From positions 97,903 through 161,902 of the forward strand of contig JASCOD010000011.1 in the NCBI GenBank assembly GCA_029959615.1: a DNA stretch of 64,000 nucleotides, in the 5' to 3' direction. Positions 45,677 through 54,703 of the stretch are shown here, one piece after another. Below the pieces are notes generated by a model. It was not told the origin of the DNA. It did not search any database and was given only the letters and a program-made list of their open reading frames with translations. Made by a program: the position numbers and the translations under genes. The first letter of the stretch is position 1, and each line of letters begins with the position of its first letter. Source of the stretch: Flavobacteriaceae bacterium PS02338 (GTDB taxonomy: Bacteria > Bacteroidota > Bacteroidia > Sphingobacteriales > Sphingobacteriaceae).

Positions 45677-46903
45677 ATGTCTCAAAAAGCAAAATTTACC
45701 GATCAAAAATTTCTGGTCACCTTAATCTTTGTAACTTCTTTATTTATGTGCTGGGGTATCGCCATTACTATGGCAGATGTACTCAATAAACATTTTCAGG
45801 ATGTTTTAAGTCTTACCAGATCTCAATCAGCCTTTGTACAATTTGCTATTTTTGGAGCCTATTTTGTAATGGGGATACCTGCAGGATTGTTTATGAAGCG
45901 TTTTGGCTATAAAAATGGAGTTTTGCTGGGACTTTCCTTATTTGCGCTTGGTTCATTCTTATTTGTTCCTGCGGCAAGCACAGCTTCATTCGGTTTTTTC
46001 GGAGTAGCTTTGTTTATTGTTGGCTGCGGATTATCCACACTTGAAACTGTTGCTCATCCGTTTATTGCTTCGCTTGGCGATCAGCGTACCAGTGATCAGC
46101 GAATCAATTTTGCCCAGTCTTTTAACGCTGTAGGAGCAATGCTTGGTCCGCAAATTGGCTCATACTTTTTGTTTCGCAATCACATTGCTGGTAACAAAGA
46201 TCTTGGTCCAGTAACAACGTTATACATCGCTATCGGAGTTGTTATTGCGTTAATTGCTATTTCTTTTGCAATGGTAAAAGTACCTGCAACTACTGATTCT
46301 CATGCTATTGCCGATGAAGAAGCAGTAAATGTTGACACTGCTCCCGCTAAAAGACTCATCGATCATAAGCATTTTGTTTGGGCAGTTATTTCACAGTTTT
46401 TTAATGTTGCCGCACAGGCAGGTACCTGGGCATTCTTTATTAATTACGGGCATGAAAAAATGGGCTTTAGCGATGTAACTGCTACCAGTTATATGACCGT
46501 TTTTATGGGTATGATGCTTATAGGAAGGTTTGCAGGTACATTTTTGATGCGCATTATTGCTCCTAATAAATTGCTTGCTGCGTTTGCTTTAGGAAACATC
46601 GTGATGTGTATAATTGTAGCGCAAGGCTTTGGCTGGCCGTCATTTATTGCGTTGCTAATGATCAATTTTTTCTTTAGCATCATGTTCCCGACAATTTTTA
46701 GCTTGGGAATCAAAAACTTGGGTACACGCACACAGCAGGCATCTTCATTTATTTCTATGGGTGTAGCCGGAGGTGCTTTTTTTCCTTTTCTAATGGGGAA
46801 AGTTGCAGATAGCGCTGGAGTTGCAAACGCTTATTATCTGCCAATAATCTGTTATGTCGTTATCTTATTTTTCGGAGCTAGATTTTATAAGGTTAAAAAC
46901 TAG
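45677..46903 (+). CDS. FucP-type MFS sugar permease
   Basis: About 408 residues with twelve hydrophobic segments. FVTSLFMCWGIAITMADVLNKHFQ at the N-terminus and GAYFVMGIPAGLFMKRFGYKNG are typical of the L-fucose/glucose-galactose permease group. ETVAHPFIASLGDQRTSDQRINFAQSFNAVGAMLGP is the signature after segment four. It imports a monosaccharide produced by the PUL across the inner membrane by proton symport; which sugar is unknown. The ATG at 45677 is chosen over an upstream TTG because it gives the usual short cytoplasmic N-terminus. Probably the last gene of the array operon, 35 bp behind the lyase-like gene. Confidence 0.92.
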   Translation: MSQKAKFTDQKFLVTLIFVTSLFMCWGIAITMADVLNKHFQDVLSLTRSQSAFVQFAIFGAYFVMGIPAGLFMKRFGYKNGVLLGLSLFALGSFLFVPAASTASFGFFGVALFIVGCGLSTLETVAHPFIASLGDQRTSDQRINFAQSFNAVGAMLGPQIGSYFLFRNHIAGNKDLGPVTTLYIAIGVVIALIAISFAMVKVPATTDSHAIADEEAVNVDTAPAKRLIDHKHFVWAVISQFFNVAAQAGTWAFFINYGHEKMGFSDVTATSYMTVFMGMMLIGRFAGTFLMRIIAPNKLLAAFALGNIVMCIIVAQGFGWPSFIALLMINFFFSIMFPTIFSLGIKNLGTRTQQASSFISMGVAGGAFFPFLMGKVADSAGVANAYYLPIICYVVILFFGARFYKVKN

Positions 46904-47313
46904 GAGGTATAATTAGTTTGGATAACAATCTCGAAAGAGGTTTTTATGTTAAATCTCAAACAGGCTGATTTAAGCCGAATAACCGAAGAAAAGAGTATCT
47001 TGAATTCTTTGGGTTTCGGCTTTAGAGGGGCTGCAAATTCGCAGTTTTATCTAGAATTTAATATTCTAAATAGATTTGACGCACTTATTTTTTAATTCAA
47101 GTACCCCGCTAAAAAAAAAATAAATTAAATGATGAACGATATCTAAAAATATAACCATGAGATTTATACTTTGAAAGAATAATGATTGGTTTGCTGATAC
47201 TGACCTTTCGGATTTTGGATTAGTTTTATAGATGAAGAAAATATCCGATCTTCAGCTTTTTGATTTTTGTATAGAATTGGCTTGGTTTAAGTTCTAAATG
47301 CGCTCAGTTTTGA
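46904..47313. other. Intergenic region between permease and XRE genes
   Basis: 410 AT-rich bases. It has an 8-bp inverted repeat AAGCCGAA (46972-46979) / TTCGGCTT (47015-47022) with a long loop, possibly a decayed terminator. A 49-codon frame at 46946-47095 overlaps this repeat and is not called. Nothing else is supported. Confidence 0.4.
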
Positions 47314-47544
47314 CTAATCATCATATCTTGCTATGTCAGAAACATCAGCTCCTAAAGCATCACAGACTTCTAGAAGGGTTGAGAAATTATAATCTTCTCG
47401 GGCGTTCTCCATCTTACTGATCTTAGCAGCATTGACTGTATCACATTTACTAGCCAAAACTTCTTGAGACCAATCTCTAGCCAATCTAAATGCCCTTAGT
47501 TTCTTCCCAACAGATATGAGATGTTTAGCGTACTTATCCTTCAT
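47314..47544 (-). CDS. Small XRE-family helix-turn-helix regulator
   Basis: 76 residues, essentially one Cro/C1-type helix-turn-helix domain (about 10-68): GKKLRAFRLARDWSQEVLAS, then AAKISKMENAREDYNFSTLLEVCDALG. It has no sensor domain. Transcribed leftward and alone. A 30-bp near-perfect palindrome lies 27 bp upstream of its start and is the likely autoregulatory site. It separates the LacI-controlled PUL from the sigma/anti-sigma SusCD locus. What it controls beyond itself cannot be seen. Confidence 0.88.
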   Translation of the reverse strand: MKDKYAKHLISVGKKLRAFRLARDWSQEVLASKCDTVNAAKISKMENAREDYNFSTLLEVCDALGADVSDIARYDD

Positions 47545-47570
47545 TTCGGAAAATGAGCAAACTCTTAAAA

Positions 47571-47600
47571 GTAAATCTTGTCGAATTCGACAATATTTAC
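47571..47600. promoter_or_regulatory. Palindromic operator candidate of the XRE gene
   Basis: A 30-base palindrome with 28 matching positions: the core TTGTCGAATTCGACAA (47578-47593) is perfect, with GTAAAT and ATTTAC arms outside. It lies 27 bp before the XRE start, a typical place for an autorepressor site. Confidence 0.65.
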
Positions 47601-47688
47601 TTTTTTTTACTATCTTTATAGTAAGAATTAAAAAAAAATAGCTTTTCAGAGAAATAGAAATTAAAATACGATAATAACTTAAACGAAC

Positions 47689-47956
47689 TCTCGCGGTCGA
47701 AATCCGCTAAATTTTACCATGCGAGTGTAAGTAATGCGCCAGATCCCGTATCTTTGGGGAGGATATTTCCTAGGGTAGGATTGGCGCTTACTATATCACT
47801 GTATGGTAGTCGGTTTCTTAAAACCGATGAAACTGAAAGTTGTCCCTAGGCAATGAGTAGGTGGGCTTTTAGCGGAGCCTCGACTGCAACGATAGGTAAG
47901 CGACCAACCATTTTATGATATGTCGTACTTGTCCGAGTTCTTAAATTGGACAAGTA
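47689..47956 (+). ncRNA. Hairpin-rich leader of the ECF sigma gene
   Basis: About 270 bases with no coding frame, less AT-rich than the DNA before it and dense in inverted repeats: GCGG/CCGC (47693-47707), CTCGC/GCGAG (47690-47725), an 11-bp stem GTAAG+GCGCCA / TGGCGCTTAC with a 4-base bulge (47727-47791), TCGGTTT/AAACCGA with a 4-base loop (47810-47827), and TACTTGTCC/GGACAAGTA (47926-47934 / 47948-47956), which takes in the A of the likely sigma start codon. It could be a structured 5' leader or a separate small RNA. I do not recognise a known riboswitch class. Structure is by eye only. Confidence 0.45.
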
Positions 47957-48528
47957 TGCCTAACTTTCAAAATCTTTCAGATAATGAATTGATTGCCTTG
48001 TTGAGGGAAGGGGATGCTGCTGCATATACTGAAATCTATGATCGTTATTTTCAGTTGATGTTCTTATTTGCCTACAAGAAACTGCATGATGAAGAACTGG
48101 CAAAGGATTTTGTGCAGGATTTGTTTACGCAGCTTTGGGTAAAACGTTTGGATATTCTAGTGGATGGTAATCTGCTACAATATTTATATATCAGTCTTAG
48201 GAGCAGGTTATTGAATTACTTTTCACATCAGAAGGTGCAGGATAAGTATGTGAGTTTTCTTGGTGATTTTGCCGAGAGCTACGCTGGTGAACAGTCGGAT
48301 TTCACCATTAGGGAAAAACAATTAGCAGCATATATCGAAATTCAAATCCAAAATCTTCCATCAAAAATGCGCAAAGTGTTTGAATTGAGCAGAAAAGAGA
48401 ACCTGTCCAACCGTGAAATAGCCCAGGCCTTGAATACCACGGAGAGCAATGTTTCGCATCATATTGGCAACGCAGTTAAAATCTTAAAGACAAAGATTAA
48501 TACCATCTTATTGCCTTTTTTCCTTTAG
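47956..48528 (+). CDS. ECF sigma factor, FecI-like
   Basis: 190 residues from the ATG at 47956 (202 from an in-frame ATG at 47920). The later start gives the usual MPNFQNLSDNELIALLREGD opening and lies at the end of a hairpin stem. Region 2 is visible (AYTEIYDRYFQLMFLFAYKK, AKDFVQDLFTQLWVKR), as is region 4 (LPSKMRKVFELSRKENLSNREIAQALNTTESNVSHHIG). It directs transcription of the SusCD pair downstream when released by the FecR-type anti-sigma factor encoded next. The 74-bp gap to that gene has a T-rich stretch but no clear terminator. Confidence 0.92.
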   Translation: MPNFQNLSDNELIALLREGDAAAYTEIYDRYFQLMFLFAYKKLHDEELAKDFVQDLFTQLWVKRLDILVDGNLLQYLYISLRSRLLNYFSHQKVQDKYVSFLGDFAESYAGEQSDFTIREKQLAAYIEIQIQNLPSKMRKVFELSRKENLSNREIAQALNTTESNVSHHIGNAVKILKTKINTILLPFFL

Positions 48529-48602
48529 TTTAATTTTTTTTTGAATTTTTTTCAAGTTAAAGTTAGTTAGTTGTACCATGTATATAAAACCCCTGATAAG
48601 TT

Positions 48603-49709
48603 ATGGATACGCAGCAAGCAAGACAACTACTTCGGAAATATAATGCGGACGAATGTACCGAAGCTGAAAAAGCTCTGGTAGAAAATTCTCTATTGAAATA
48701 CAATGAGCATGATATTGATTTGTCGCAGGAGAGGATAGATCAGATCAAGAATGAGTTGTTTACCAAGTTGCCCATCCATAAAAAGGAGAGGGTAAAGCTT
48801 TACACCTGGGCAAGTGCGGCGGCAGCTGTTGTTATTGTGGTATTGGCCATAGCCCATTGGAGATTGGAAGATAACTTTAAGGTTTTTGAGCAGGCTAAAG
48901 TTGTGGAAGATTTTGCTCCAGGTTCAAACCGTGCAACATTGACATTGGCAAATGGCAGGGAGATTGCCTTGAATGGAGATAAGAATGGGCTGCGAGTGGG
49001 CAGTGAGCGCATCAACTATTTGGATGGCTCTAGTGTTATCGCTGATCAAATTAAATCTACTATGCAAACGCTTACTACGCCAAATGCTGGCCAGTACCAT
49101 TTGATATTGGAAGATGGAACGAAAGTTTGGCTGAATGCTGCTTCTTGTATTAGCTATCCATCATCATTTGACAATGTTGGTTCTCGTCAGGTTGCTATAA
49201 CTGGGGAGGTCTATTTTGAGGTGGCTCCCAATAGGTCGAAACCTTTCTTAGTCAAATCGAAAAACCAAACTGTTAAGGTATTAGGTACGCATTTTAACGT
49301 CAATGATTATGGCGATGGTGGTAAAACCGTCACCACCTTATTGGAAGGTAAAGTGAGTGTTTCGGCTGGTACTGGTTTGAAGTATCAAAGGTCACTGGCT
49401 CCGGGTCAACAGGCTGTGAGTGGTGTTGATGGTATAGCAGTTGGTGTAGCAGATACGGAACTTGCGCTTGCTTGGAAGAAGGGTAAATTGGAGTTTAAGG
49501 ATGCTGATATCAAAGACATTATGAAGCAGGTAGCCAGATGGTATGATTTGGAGGTAGAATATAATGGAGAGATTTCTCATCGGGTGTTTAGCGGTAGTGT
49601 CTCCAGAACTTCAAACCTGTCTGTCCTGTTGAAAATATTAACCTATTCGGATATCAAATTCACACTTGAAATAAACGGAACCAAAAGAAAACTGATTGTC
49701 TCACCCTAA
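48603..49709 (+). CDS. FecR-type anti-sigma factor
   Basis: 368 residues: cytoplasmic N-terminal part (about 1-62), one membrane span (about 66-86, YTWASAAAAVVIVVLAIAHW), periplasmic FecR domain (about 100-270; DFAPGSNRATLTLANGREIALN, GQYHLILEDGTKVWLNAAS, GEVYFEVAPNRSKPFLV) and a C-terminal DUF4974-type domain (about 300-365; LEFKDADIKDIMKQVARWYDLEVEY). The periplasmic part would sense the STN domain of the SusC protein encoded downstream when substrate is bound and then free the sigma factor. Its place between sigma and susC is the standard trans-envelope signalling layout. Confidence 0.93.
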   Translation: MDTQQARQLLRKYNADECTEAEKALVENSLLKYNEHDIDLSQERIDQIKNELFTKLPIHKKERVKLYTWASAAAAVVIVVLAIAHWRLEDNFKVFEQAKVVEDFAPGSNRATLTLANGREIALNGDKNGLRVGSERINYLDGSSVIADQIKSTMQTLTTPNAGQYHLILEDGTKVWLNAASCISYPSSFDNVGSRQVAITGEVYFEVAPNRSKPFLVKSKNQTVKVLGTHFNVNDYGDGGKTVTTLLEGKVSVSAGTGLKYQRSLAPGQQAVSGVDGIAVGVADTELALAWKKGKLEFKDADIKDIMKQVARWYDLEVEYNGEISHRVFSGSVSRTSNLSVLLKILTYSDIKFTLEINGTKRKLIVSP

Positions 49710-49772
49710 TACATTTGCCAATGGAATAAACTTTAGAATTTAGTACAGTTAATAATTCCCCTGTATAAAAAA

Positions 49773-49799
49773 GCCGGAGGTGCTTCGAACACTTCCGGC
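49773..49799. terminator. Strong hairpin between fecR-type and susC genes
   Basis: Stem GCCGGAGGTG (49773-49782) / CACTTCCGGC (49790-49799), nine Watson-Crick pairs plus one wobble, 7-base loop. In the minus direction it is followed by a T6 tract; in the plus direction by GGCTTT, which can extend the stem. It may limit read-through from the sigma/anti-sigma genes into susC, or stop leftward transcripts. Confidence 0.55.
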
Positions 49800-49878
49800 G
49801 GCTTTAGGGGGATTAAACAAGGTGTCTAGGACACTATCCGCTCATGAATAATTAATCTTTAACCTAAACTACAAACTT

Positions 49879-52800
49879 ATGATTTTTTTTAATAACTGCT
49901 GTTTCCTTTCTGGGGATAAGCAGTCGTTGTCTATTTTCAGACAGCTAGGCCGTTTCTTTAGGCCTCCAACAATACTTACTATCATACTACTCTTCGTCAT
50001 TCTTTCCAGTTCGGCTGTTGCTCATGCGGTGCAGGTTACCCTTAACCTAAAATCTGTTCCTTTAGAAACAGCATTCAATGAAATCAAAAAACAGACTGGC
50101 TATGGCTTTTGGTATGAAAAAAAAGATCTCGCAGAGTTACCCAAGATTTCCATAGAAGTGAAAAATGCTGACCTAATTGCAGTAATGGAAGCTTGCCTAA
50201 AAGGGCAGCCGCTCACTTATCAGGTATTTGATAAAACGGTTGTCGTTAAAAGAAGAGCGGCTACTTTACCTGCTACTATTCCAGTTAAGAAATCTTTGCA
50301 GGAAAAGGTAAAAGGTAAGGTCGTTGATGCGCAGACCAAAGAGCCACTTGCAGGGGTGTTAGTTAAAGTGAAATCTACTGCTATGTCTGTTGTTACAAAT
50401 GATAAGGGGGAGTTTGAGTTGGTATTGCCCGCAGGTAAATATGATTTGTTGGTTCAATATCTTGGCTATGGTGTTCGTGAATTAAATTTTACTGCGCCAT
50501 CATCCGAATTACTCGCTATTGATCTGAATTCAACCGAAAGCACTTTGAACGAGGTTCAGGTCGTAAATACTGGTTATCAAAGTTTACCTAAAGAAAGGGC
50601 AACGGGTTCTTTCTCATTTATTGATGAAAAGACGATTGCTCGATCTGTGTCTTCAGATTTATTGAGCCGATTGAATGGGGTATCTAATGGTTTATTATTT
50701 GATAGTACGGTAGGAAACTCGACAGGTATCAGTGTGAGAGGAAGAAGTACCATTTTTTCCAATACGACACCTTTAATCGTGATTGATAATTTTCCATTTG
50801 AAGGAGATCTCAATACAATCAATCCTGACGTCTTAGAAAGTGTGACCTTACTGAAGGATGCTGCCGCGGCCTCGATATGGGGTGTCCGTGCCGGAAATGG
50901 TGTGGTGGTGATCACTACAAAAAAGGGCAGATGGAATGCTGATCCGAAAGTCACTTTCAACGGCAACGTAAACATTGGAGAAAAACCGGACCTGTATTAT
51001 GAGCCTCAATTATCTTCCAGTGAATTTATTGACCTGGAGAAATTCCTCTTTGAAAAGGGAGCCTATACTGCAACTATTAATAATGGTTTTGTGGTAATCT
51101 CGCCAGTAGTTGAAATTCTCCAAAAGATCAAGGTAGATCCAGGCTATACGGCAACGGGCAATGCCCAGATAGATTTTTTAAGGGGAATCGATAACAGGGT
51201 ACAGAGGGAGAAATATTTTTTTAGGAATAGTAGTGTTCAGCATTATGCCGCAGATGTGGCTGGCGGCGGAAACTCACAATCCTATTATTTCTCAGTTGGA
51301 TACGATAAGGATTTGCCCACTTTGGTATCCCGCTCGCAAGATAGGATTACCTTAAAAGCAAACAATAACTATAGTCTTTTAAGAGGTAAATTAAGGATCA
51401 ATACAGACCTGATGTTTTCTAAGTCTACTAACAATAACATGTTTGCTAGTGGATATGTGCCTTTCCTGCCCTATGAACGGATTGCCGACGATAACGGCAA
51501 TCCGCTTCCAACCTTAAGACGCGGAGGCCTGCGCAGTTCATATAGCGAAACTGCTGGGGGTGGGAGACTATTGGATTGGGGGTATAGGCCTTTGGAAGAA
51601 CTTAGGAATGAGGGTTCTACCAATACGATAAGATTGGTAGATTATCGTCTTAATATCGGGGTAAACTACAAAGTCTCAAATGATCTTTCGTTTGGGGTAT
51701 CCTACCAATACTATAATGCAAGCTCAAGAACGGAAAGTCTGAATGACGAAAATTCTTTCTACACCAGAAACCTAATCAACAGCTTCAGCAGTGTAAACGC
51801 ATCGACGGGAGTAGTTTCGAGACCTATCCCCTTAGGCACAATCTATAATCCAATATTTATATCTAGGCAGTCCCATTATGGGCGGGCCCAATTGGAATAC
51901 AATAAGGTGTTCGCTAGGGATCATGAACTTGTCGGTATTGCAGGGTATGAAATCAGGGATGATGGTAACAATCAGAACAGTTATTTGGTTTATGGATACC
52001 AACCTGAGACGGGAATAAGCGCCATTGTAGACCAGATCAATTTATACCCTTACTTCTATAATCCTGTATCCGCATCCCGTATATCTGCTCCTACAAACCA
52101 AAGCGCCGCTGTCAATAGGTACGTATCTCTCTATGGTAATGCGTCCTATACCTATCAGGGAAAGTATGTATTGTCGGGAAGCTTTCGGAAGGATGAATCC
52201 AATCTTTTTGGGGTGAAGGCAAATCAGAAGGGCGTGCCCTTGTGGTCTACCGGATTGGCCTGGAATATCCATAAGGAAGGTTTCTACGAGTTGGACTGGA
52301 TGAATTCTTTGCAGTTAAAGGCCACCTATGGTTATAATGGTAATGTGAACAACTCCATTTCAGCCTATCTTACGGCATCACCATCTTTATTTAACAGTTA
52401 TGGTGTCCAATATCTTGCCGTGGTCAATCCTCCGAATGATAATCTGAGATGGGAAAGGGTGAAAAATTTAAACACAGGGCTATATTTCGCCATACTCGAT
52501 AACAGGTTTACCGGAAGCGTAGAGTGTTACGTTAAAAATGGCGTCGACTTAATCGCCAGCAGTCCCATCGCACCGCAAGTCGGTGTCTCACTATATACTG
52601 GTAATGTAGCAAATACACGTACCAACGGTGTGGACTTACAGCTCAATACAAGGATTTTGGAAAGAGGATTCAGATGGACGAACCATCTAATCTTCAATTT
52701 TGCGGAGGATAGAATCACAGATTATAAGATGAGCACGGGAAGTAATGCCAACATTGTGACAGGCTATACGGCCAGTTTGTCGCCGCTGCCCAATTATCCC

Positions 52801-53427
52801 ATCAATGCTGTTTTTGGCTTTAAATGGGCGGGACTGAATGCCACAGGAAACCCACTTGGCTATCTCAATGGTCAGACCAGTACCGATTATGCAGCGATCT
52901 TGAATTCAAATGACCGTAGCCAGTTACAGTTTTTTGGTTCGGCAACACCAACTGTTTTTGGCAGTTTTAGAAATACGTTGGGCTATGGCAGGTTGGAATT
53001 ATCTTTTAATATCATCTATAAATTCAACTACTTTTTCAGACGCTCATCGGTAAACTATGCCTCGTTATTTTCTGGGACATTTTTGCAGCGGGACTATGCC
53101 CAACGCTGGAAGAACCCAGGCGATGAGTTGATTACATATGTTCCTGCGATGGTATATCCAAATGTTCCCAACAGGTCTGACTTTTATAGTTATGCCGCCG
53201 TACTTGTGGAAAGAGGAGATCATATACGCCTACAGGACATACAGATCAATTACACTTTTCCAGATAAAAAGGGTCGTAAGGCTATATGGGATAATATGAA
53301 CATCTATGCTTACGCTAATCACCTTGGTCTGATCTGGAGGGCGAACAAGCAGGGGATTGATCCCGATGTACGTGCCGGGTTTCCATCACCAAGAAGCTTG
53401 GCTATAGGGGTAAGGGCTAATTTTTAA
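49879..53427 (+). CDS. SusC-type transporter with STN signalling domain
   Basis: 1,182 residues. After the signal region (about 20-55) comes an STN domain (about 56-130; VTLNLKSVPLETAFNEIKKQ), then a carboxypeptidase-regulatory-like domain (about 148-215; KVKGKVVDAQTKEPLAGVLV), a plug (LNEVQVVNTGYQSLPKERATGS, ESVTLLKDAAAASIWGVRAGNG) and a beta-barrel ending RANF. The STN domain links it to the FecR/ECF pair upstream, so expression should be induced by its own substrate. This second SusCD system is independent of the LacI-controlled PUL. The substrate is unknown; sigma-controlled SusCD pairs of this type often act on host glycans, peptides or complex polymers. Confidence 0.93.
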   Translation: MIFFNNCCFLSGDKQSLSIFRQLGRFFRPPTILTIILLFVILSSSAVAHAVQVTLNLKSVPLETAFNEIKKQTGYGFWYEKKDLAELPKISIEVKNADLIAVMEACLKGQPLTYQVFDKTVVVKRRAATLPATIPVKKSLQEKVKGKVVDAQTKEPLAGVLVKVKSTAMSVVTNDKGEFELVLPAGKYDLLVQYLGYGVRELNFTAPSSELLAIDLNSTESTLNEVQVVNTGYQSLPKERATGSFSFIDEKTIARSVSSDLLSRLNGVSNGLLFDSTVGNSTGISVRGRSTIFSNTTPLIVIDNFPFEGDLNTINPDVLESVTLLKDAAAASIWGVRAGNGVVVITTKKGRWNADPKVTFNGNVNIGEKPDLYYEPQLSSSEFIDLEKFLFEKGAYTATINNGFVVISPVVEILQKIKVDPGYTATGNAQIDFLRGIDNRVQREKYFFRNSSVQHYAADVAGGGNSQSYYFSVGYDKDLPTLVSRSQDRITLKANNNYSLLRGKLRINTDLMFSKSTNNNMFASGYVPFLPYERIADDNGNPLPTLRRGGLRSSYSETAGGGRLLDWGYRPLEELRNEGSTNTIRLVDYRLNIGVNYKVSNDLSFGVSYQYYNASSRTESLNDENSFYTRNLINSFSSVNASTGVVSRPIPLGTIYNPIFISRQSHYGRAQLEYNKVFARDHELVGIAGYEIRDDGNNQNSYLVYGYQPETGISAIVDQINLYPYFYNPVSASRISAPTNQSAAVNRYVSLYGNASYTYQGKYVLSGSFRKDESNLFGVKANQKGVPLWSTGLAWNIHKEGFYELDWMNSLQLKATYGYNGNVNNSISAYLTASPSLFNSYGVQYLAVVNPPNDNLRWERVKNLNTGLYFAILDNRFTGSVECYVKNGVDLIASSPIAPQVGVSLYTGNVANTRTNGVDLQLNTRILERGFRWTNHLIFNFAEDRITDYKMSTGSNANIVTGYTASLSPLPNYPINAVFGFKWAGLNATGNPLGYLNGQTSTDYAAILNSNDRSQLQFFGSATPTVFGSFRNTLGYGRLELSFNIIYKFNYFFRRSSVNYASLFSGTFLQRDYAQRWKNPGDELITYVPAMVYPNVPNRSDFYSYAAVLVERGDHIRLQDIQINYTFPDKKGRKAIWDNMNIYAYANHLGLIWRANKQGIDPDVRAGFPSPRSLAIGVRANF

Positions 53428-53437
53428 TGAACAGACG

Positions 53438-54703
53438 ATGAAAATATTTAGGAATTTAAGCTGGCTAATCTTAGTTTCAGTAACAGGCTTGGCCTGTCAT
53501 AAGGATTTTTTGGAGAAGAAACCAAGTACGAATATCGTACAGCCGACGACATTGGAGGAATTTCAGAGCCTTCTGGAAAACCAACCTCTAATGAATGGTA
53601 CTACCGGATTAGGCGTACTGGCGGGAGAAGACTATATATATGCCTCCAGGGATATTTGGCTTTCGACCAGAACGGCAACTGAAAGGAATTCTTTTATATG
53701 GTCGAAAGACTTGTATGAGGGAGAGACTTCTGAAGACTGGAGCATGCCATATGCGACGATATTCTATGCCAATTGTGTGTTAAAAGGTTTGGGGCCAATA
53801 TTGGTTACGGAACGTAATAAGAGCCAGTATAATCTTGTTAAAGGTTGGGCTTTATTCGCACGTAGTTTTGCTTATTTTGACTTGGTAAACAGCTATAGTC
53901 GCATATTTTCCGCTGGAACTGCCGAAATTGATTTGGGAGTTCCTTTACGTTTGGACCCTTCTATCGATGAAGTAATACCAAGGGCTACGGTGGCCGAGAA
54001 CTACCGTCAGCTGCTGTCCGATCTCCATTCGGCTGCAGGGCTTTTACCAACTTCGCTGCCAGTAGCAAACCGTAACAGACCTTCTAAGATTGCTGCGCAT
54101 GCTTTGCTTTCGAGGGTTTACCTCTTGAAGGGCGAGTATGGTAGTGCCGAACTACATGCGGACAGCATGCTGATGTTGTATGACCGATTGATCGACTATA
54201 ATACGCTCGATAGGACGACCTTGACCCCTTTTTCTACCACTAACAATGAGCTGATCTATTCCAGATATGCTTCTACTAAAGCTGCCTACTCGGCCTCGAG
54301 TAGATATATCCAGATCAGTACAGAACTTCTTAGACTGTATGCCCCAAATGATCTTAGGCCGCTGATTTATTTTGCAAGACAGAGCGATGGTTCCTTTGTT
54401 CCCAAGCGGGGTTATCAGGGGGTGGGAAGCCAACCATTCATGGGGCTGGCCACTGATGAAGTTTACCTGATCAAGGCCGAATGTCTGGCCAGGAGAAACC
54501 AGTTCGTCGATAGCATGAATTGGCTAAATCGGCTACTTGTCAAACGTTGGAGCCCTAATGCGACTGTTCCCGCTGTCCCCTATCAAAATCTGACGGCTAG
54601 CTCGGGTACTGAAGCCTTGGCAAAGGTACTGTTGGAACGGAGGAAGGAGCTCGTTTGGCGTGGTCTGCGTTGGGAGGACATTAAGCGCTTAAAAGGGCTA
54701 TGA
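53438..54703 (+). CDS. SusD-type lipoprotein, C-terminus truncated at a junction
   Basis: 421 residues. The lipobox is LACHKDF (cysteine near residue 20), followed by the RagB/SusD N-terminal region (KKPSTNIVQPTTLEEFQSLLEN) and TPR-type helices (GWALFARSFAYFDLVNSYSR). Near the end the conserved RRKELVWRGLRWEDIKRL block appears, but the protein stops four codons later (KGL), whereas SusD proteins usually continue some 40-60 residues to a PIP-type ending. The last codons read into the TraI-like sequence in another frame. The gene is thus fused out of frame at about 54,684-54,696 and lacks its C-terminal segment. It may still bind SusC. Start and frame are clear. Confidence 0.9.
   Translation: MKIFRNLSWLILVSVTGLACHKDFLEKKPSTNIVQPTTLEEFQSLLENQPLMNGTTGLGVLAGEDYIYASRDIWLSTRTATERNSFIWSKDLYEGETSEDWSMPYATIFYANCVLKGLGPILVTERNKSQYNLVKGWALFARSFAYFDLVNSYSRIFSAGTAEIDLGVPLRLDPSIDEVIPRATVAENYRQLLSDLHSAAGLLPTSLPVANRNRPSKIAAHALLSRVYLLKGEYGSAELHADSMLMLYDRLIDYNTLDRTTLTPFSTTNNELIYSRYASTKAAYSASSRYIQISTELLRLYAPNDLRPLIYFARQSDGSFVPKRGYQGVGSQPFMGLATDEVYLIKAECLARRNQFVDSMNWLNRLLVKRWSPNATVPAVPYQNLTASSGTEALAKVLLERRKELVWRGLRWEDIKRLKGL

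Noticed and set aside
46946..47095. 49-codon frame after the permease gene
   Set aside because: It has a plausible AGAGG stretch, but no family, and overlaps an inverted repeat; too weak to call.
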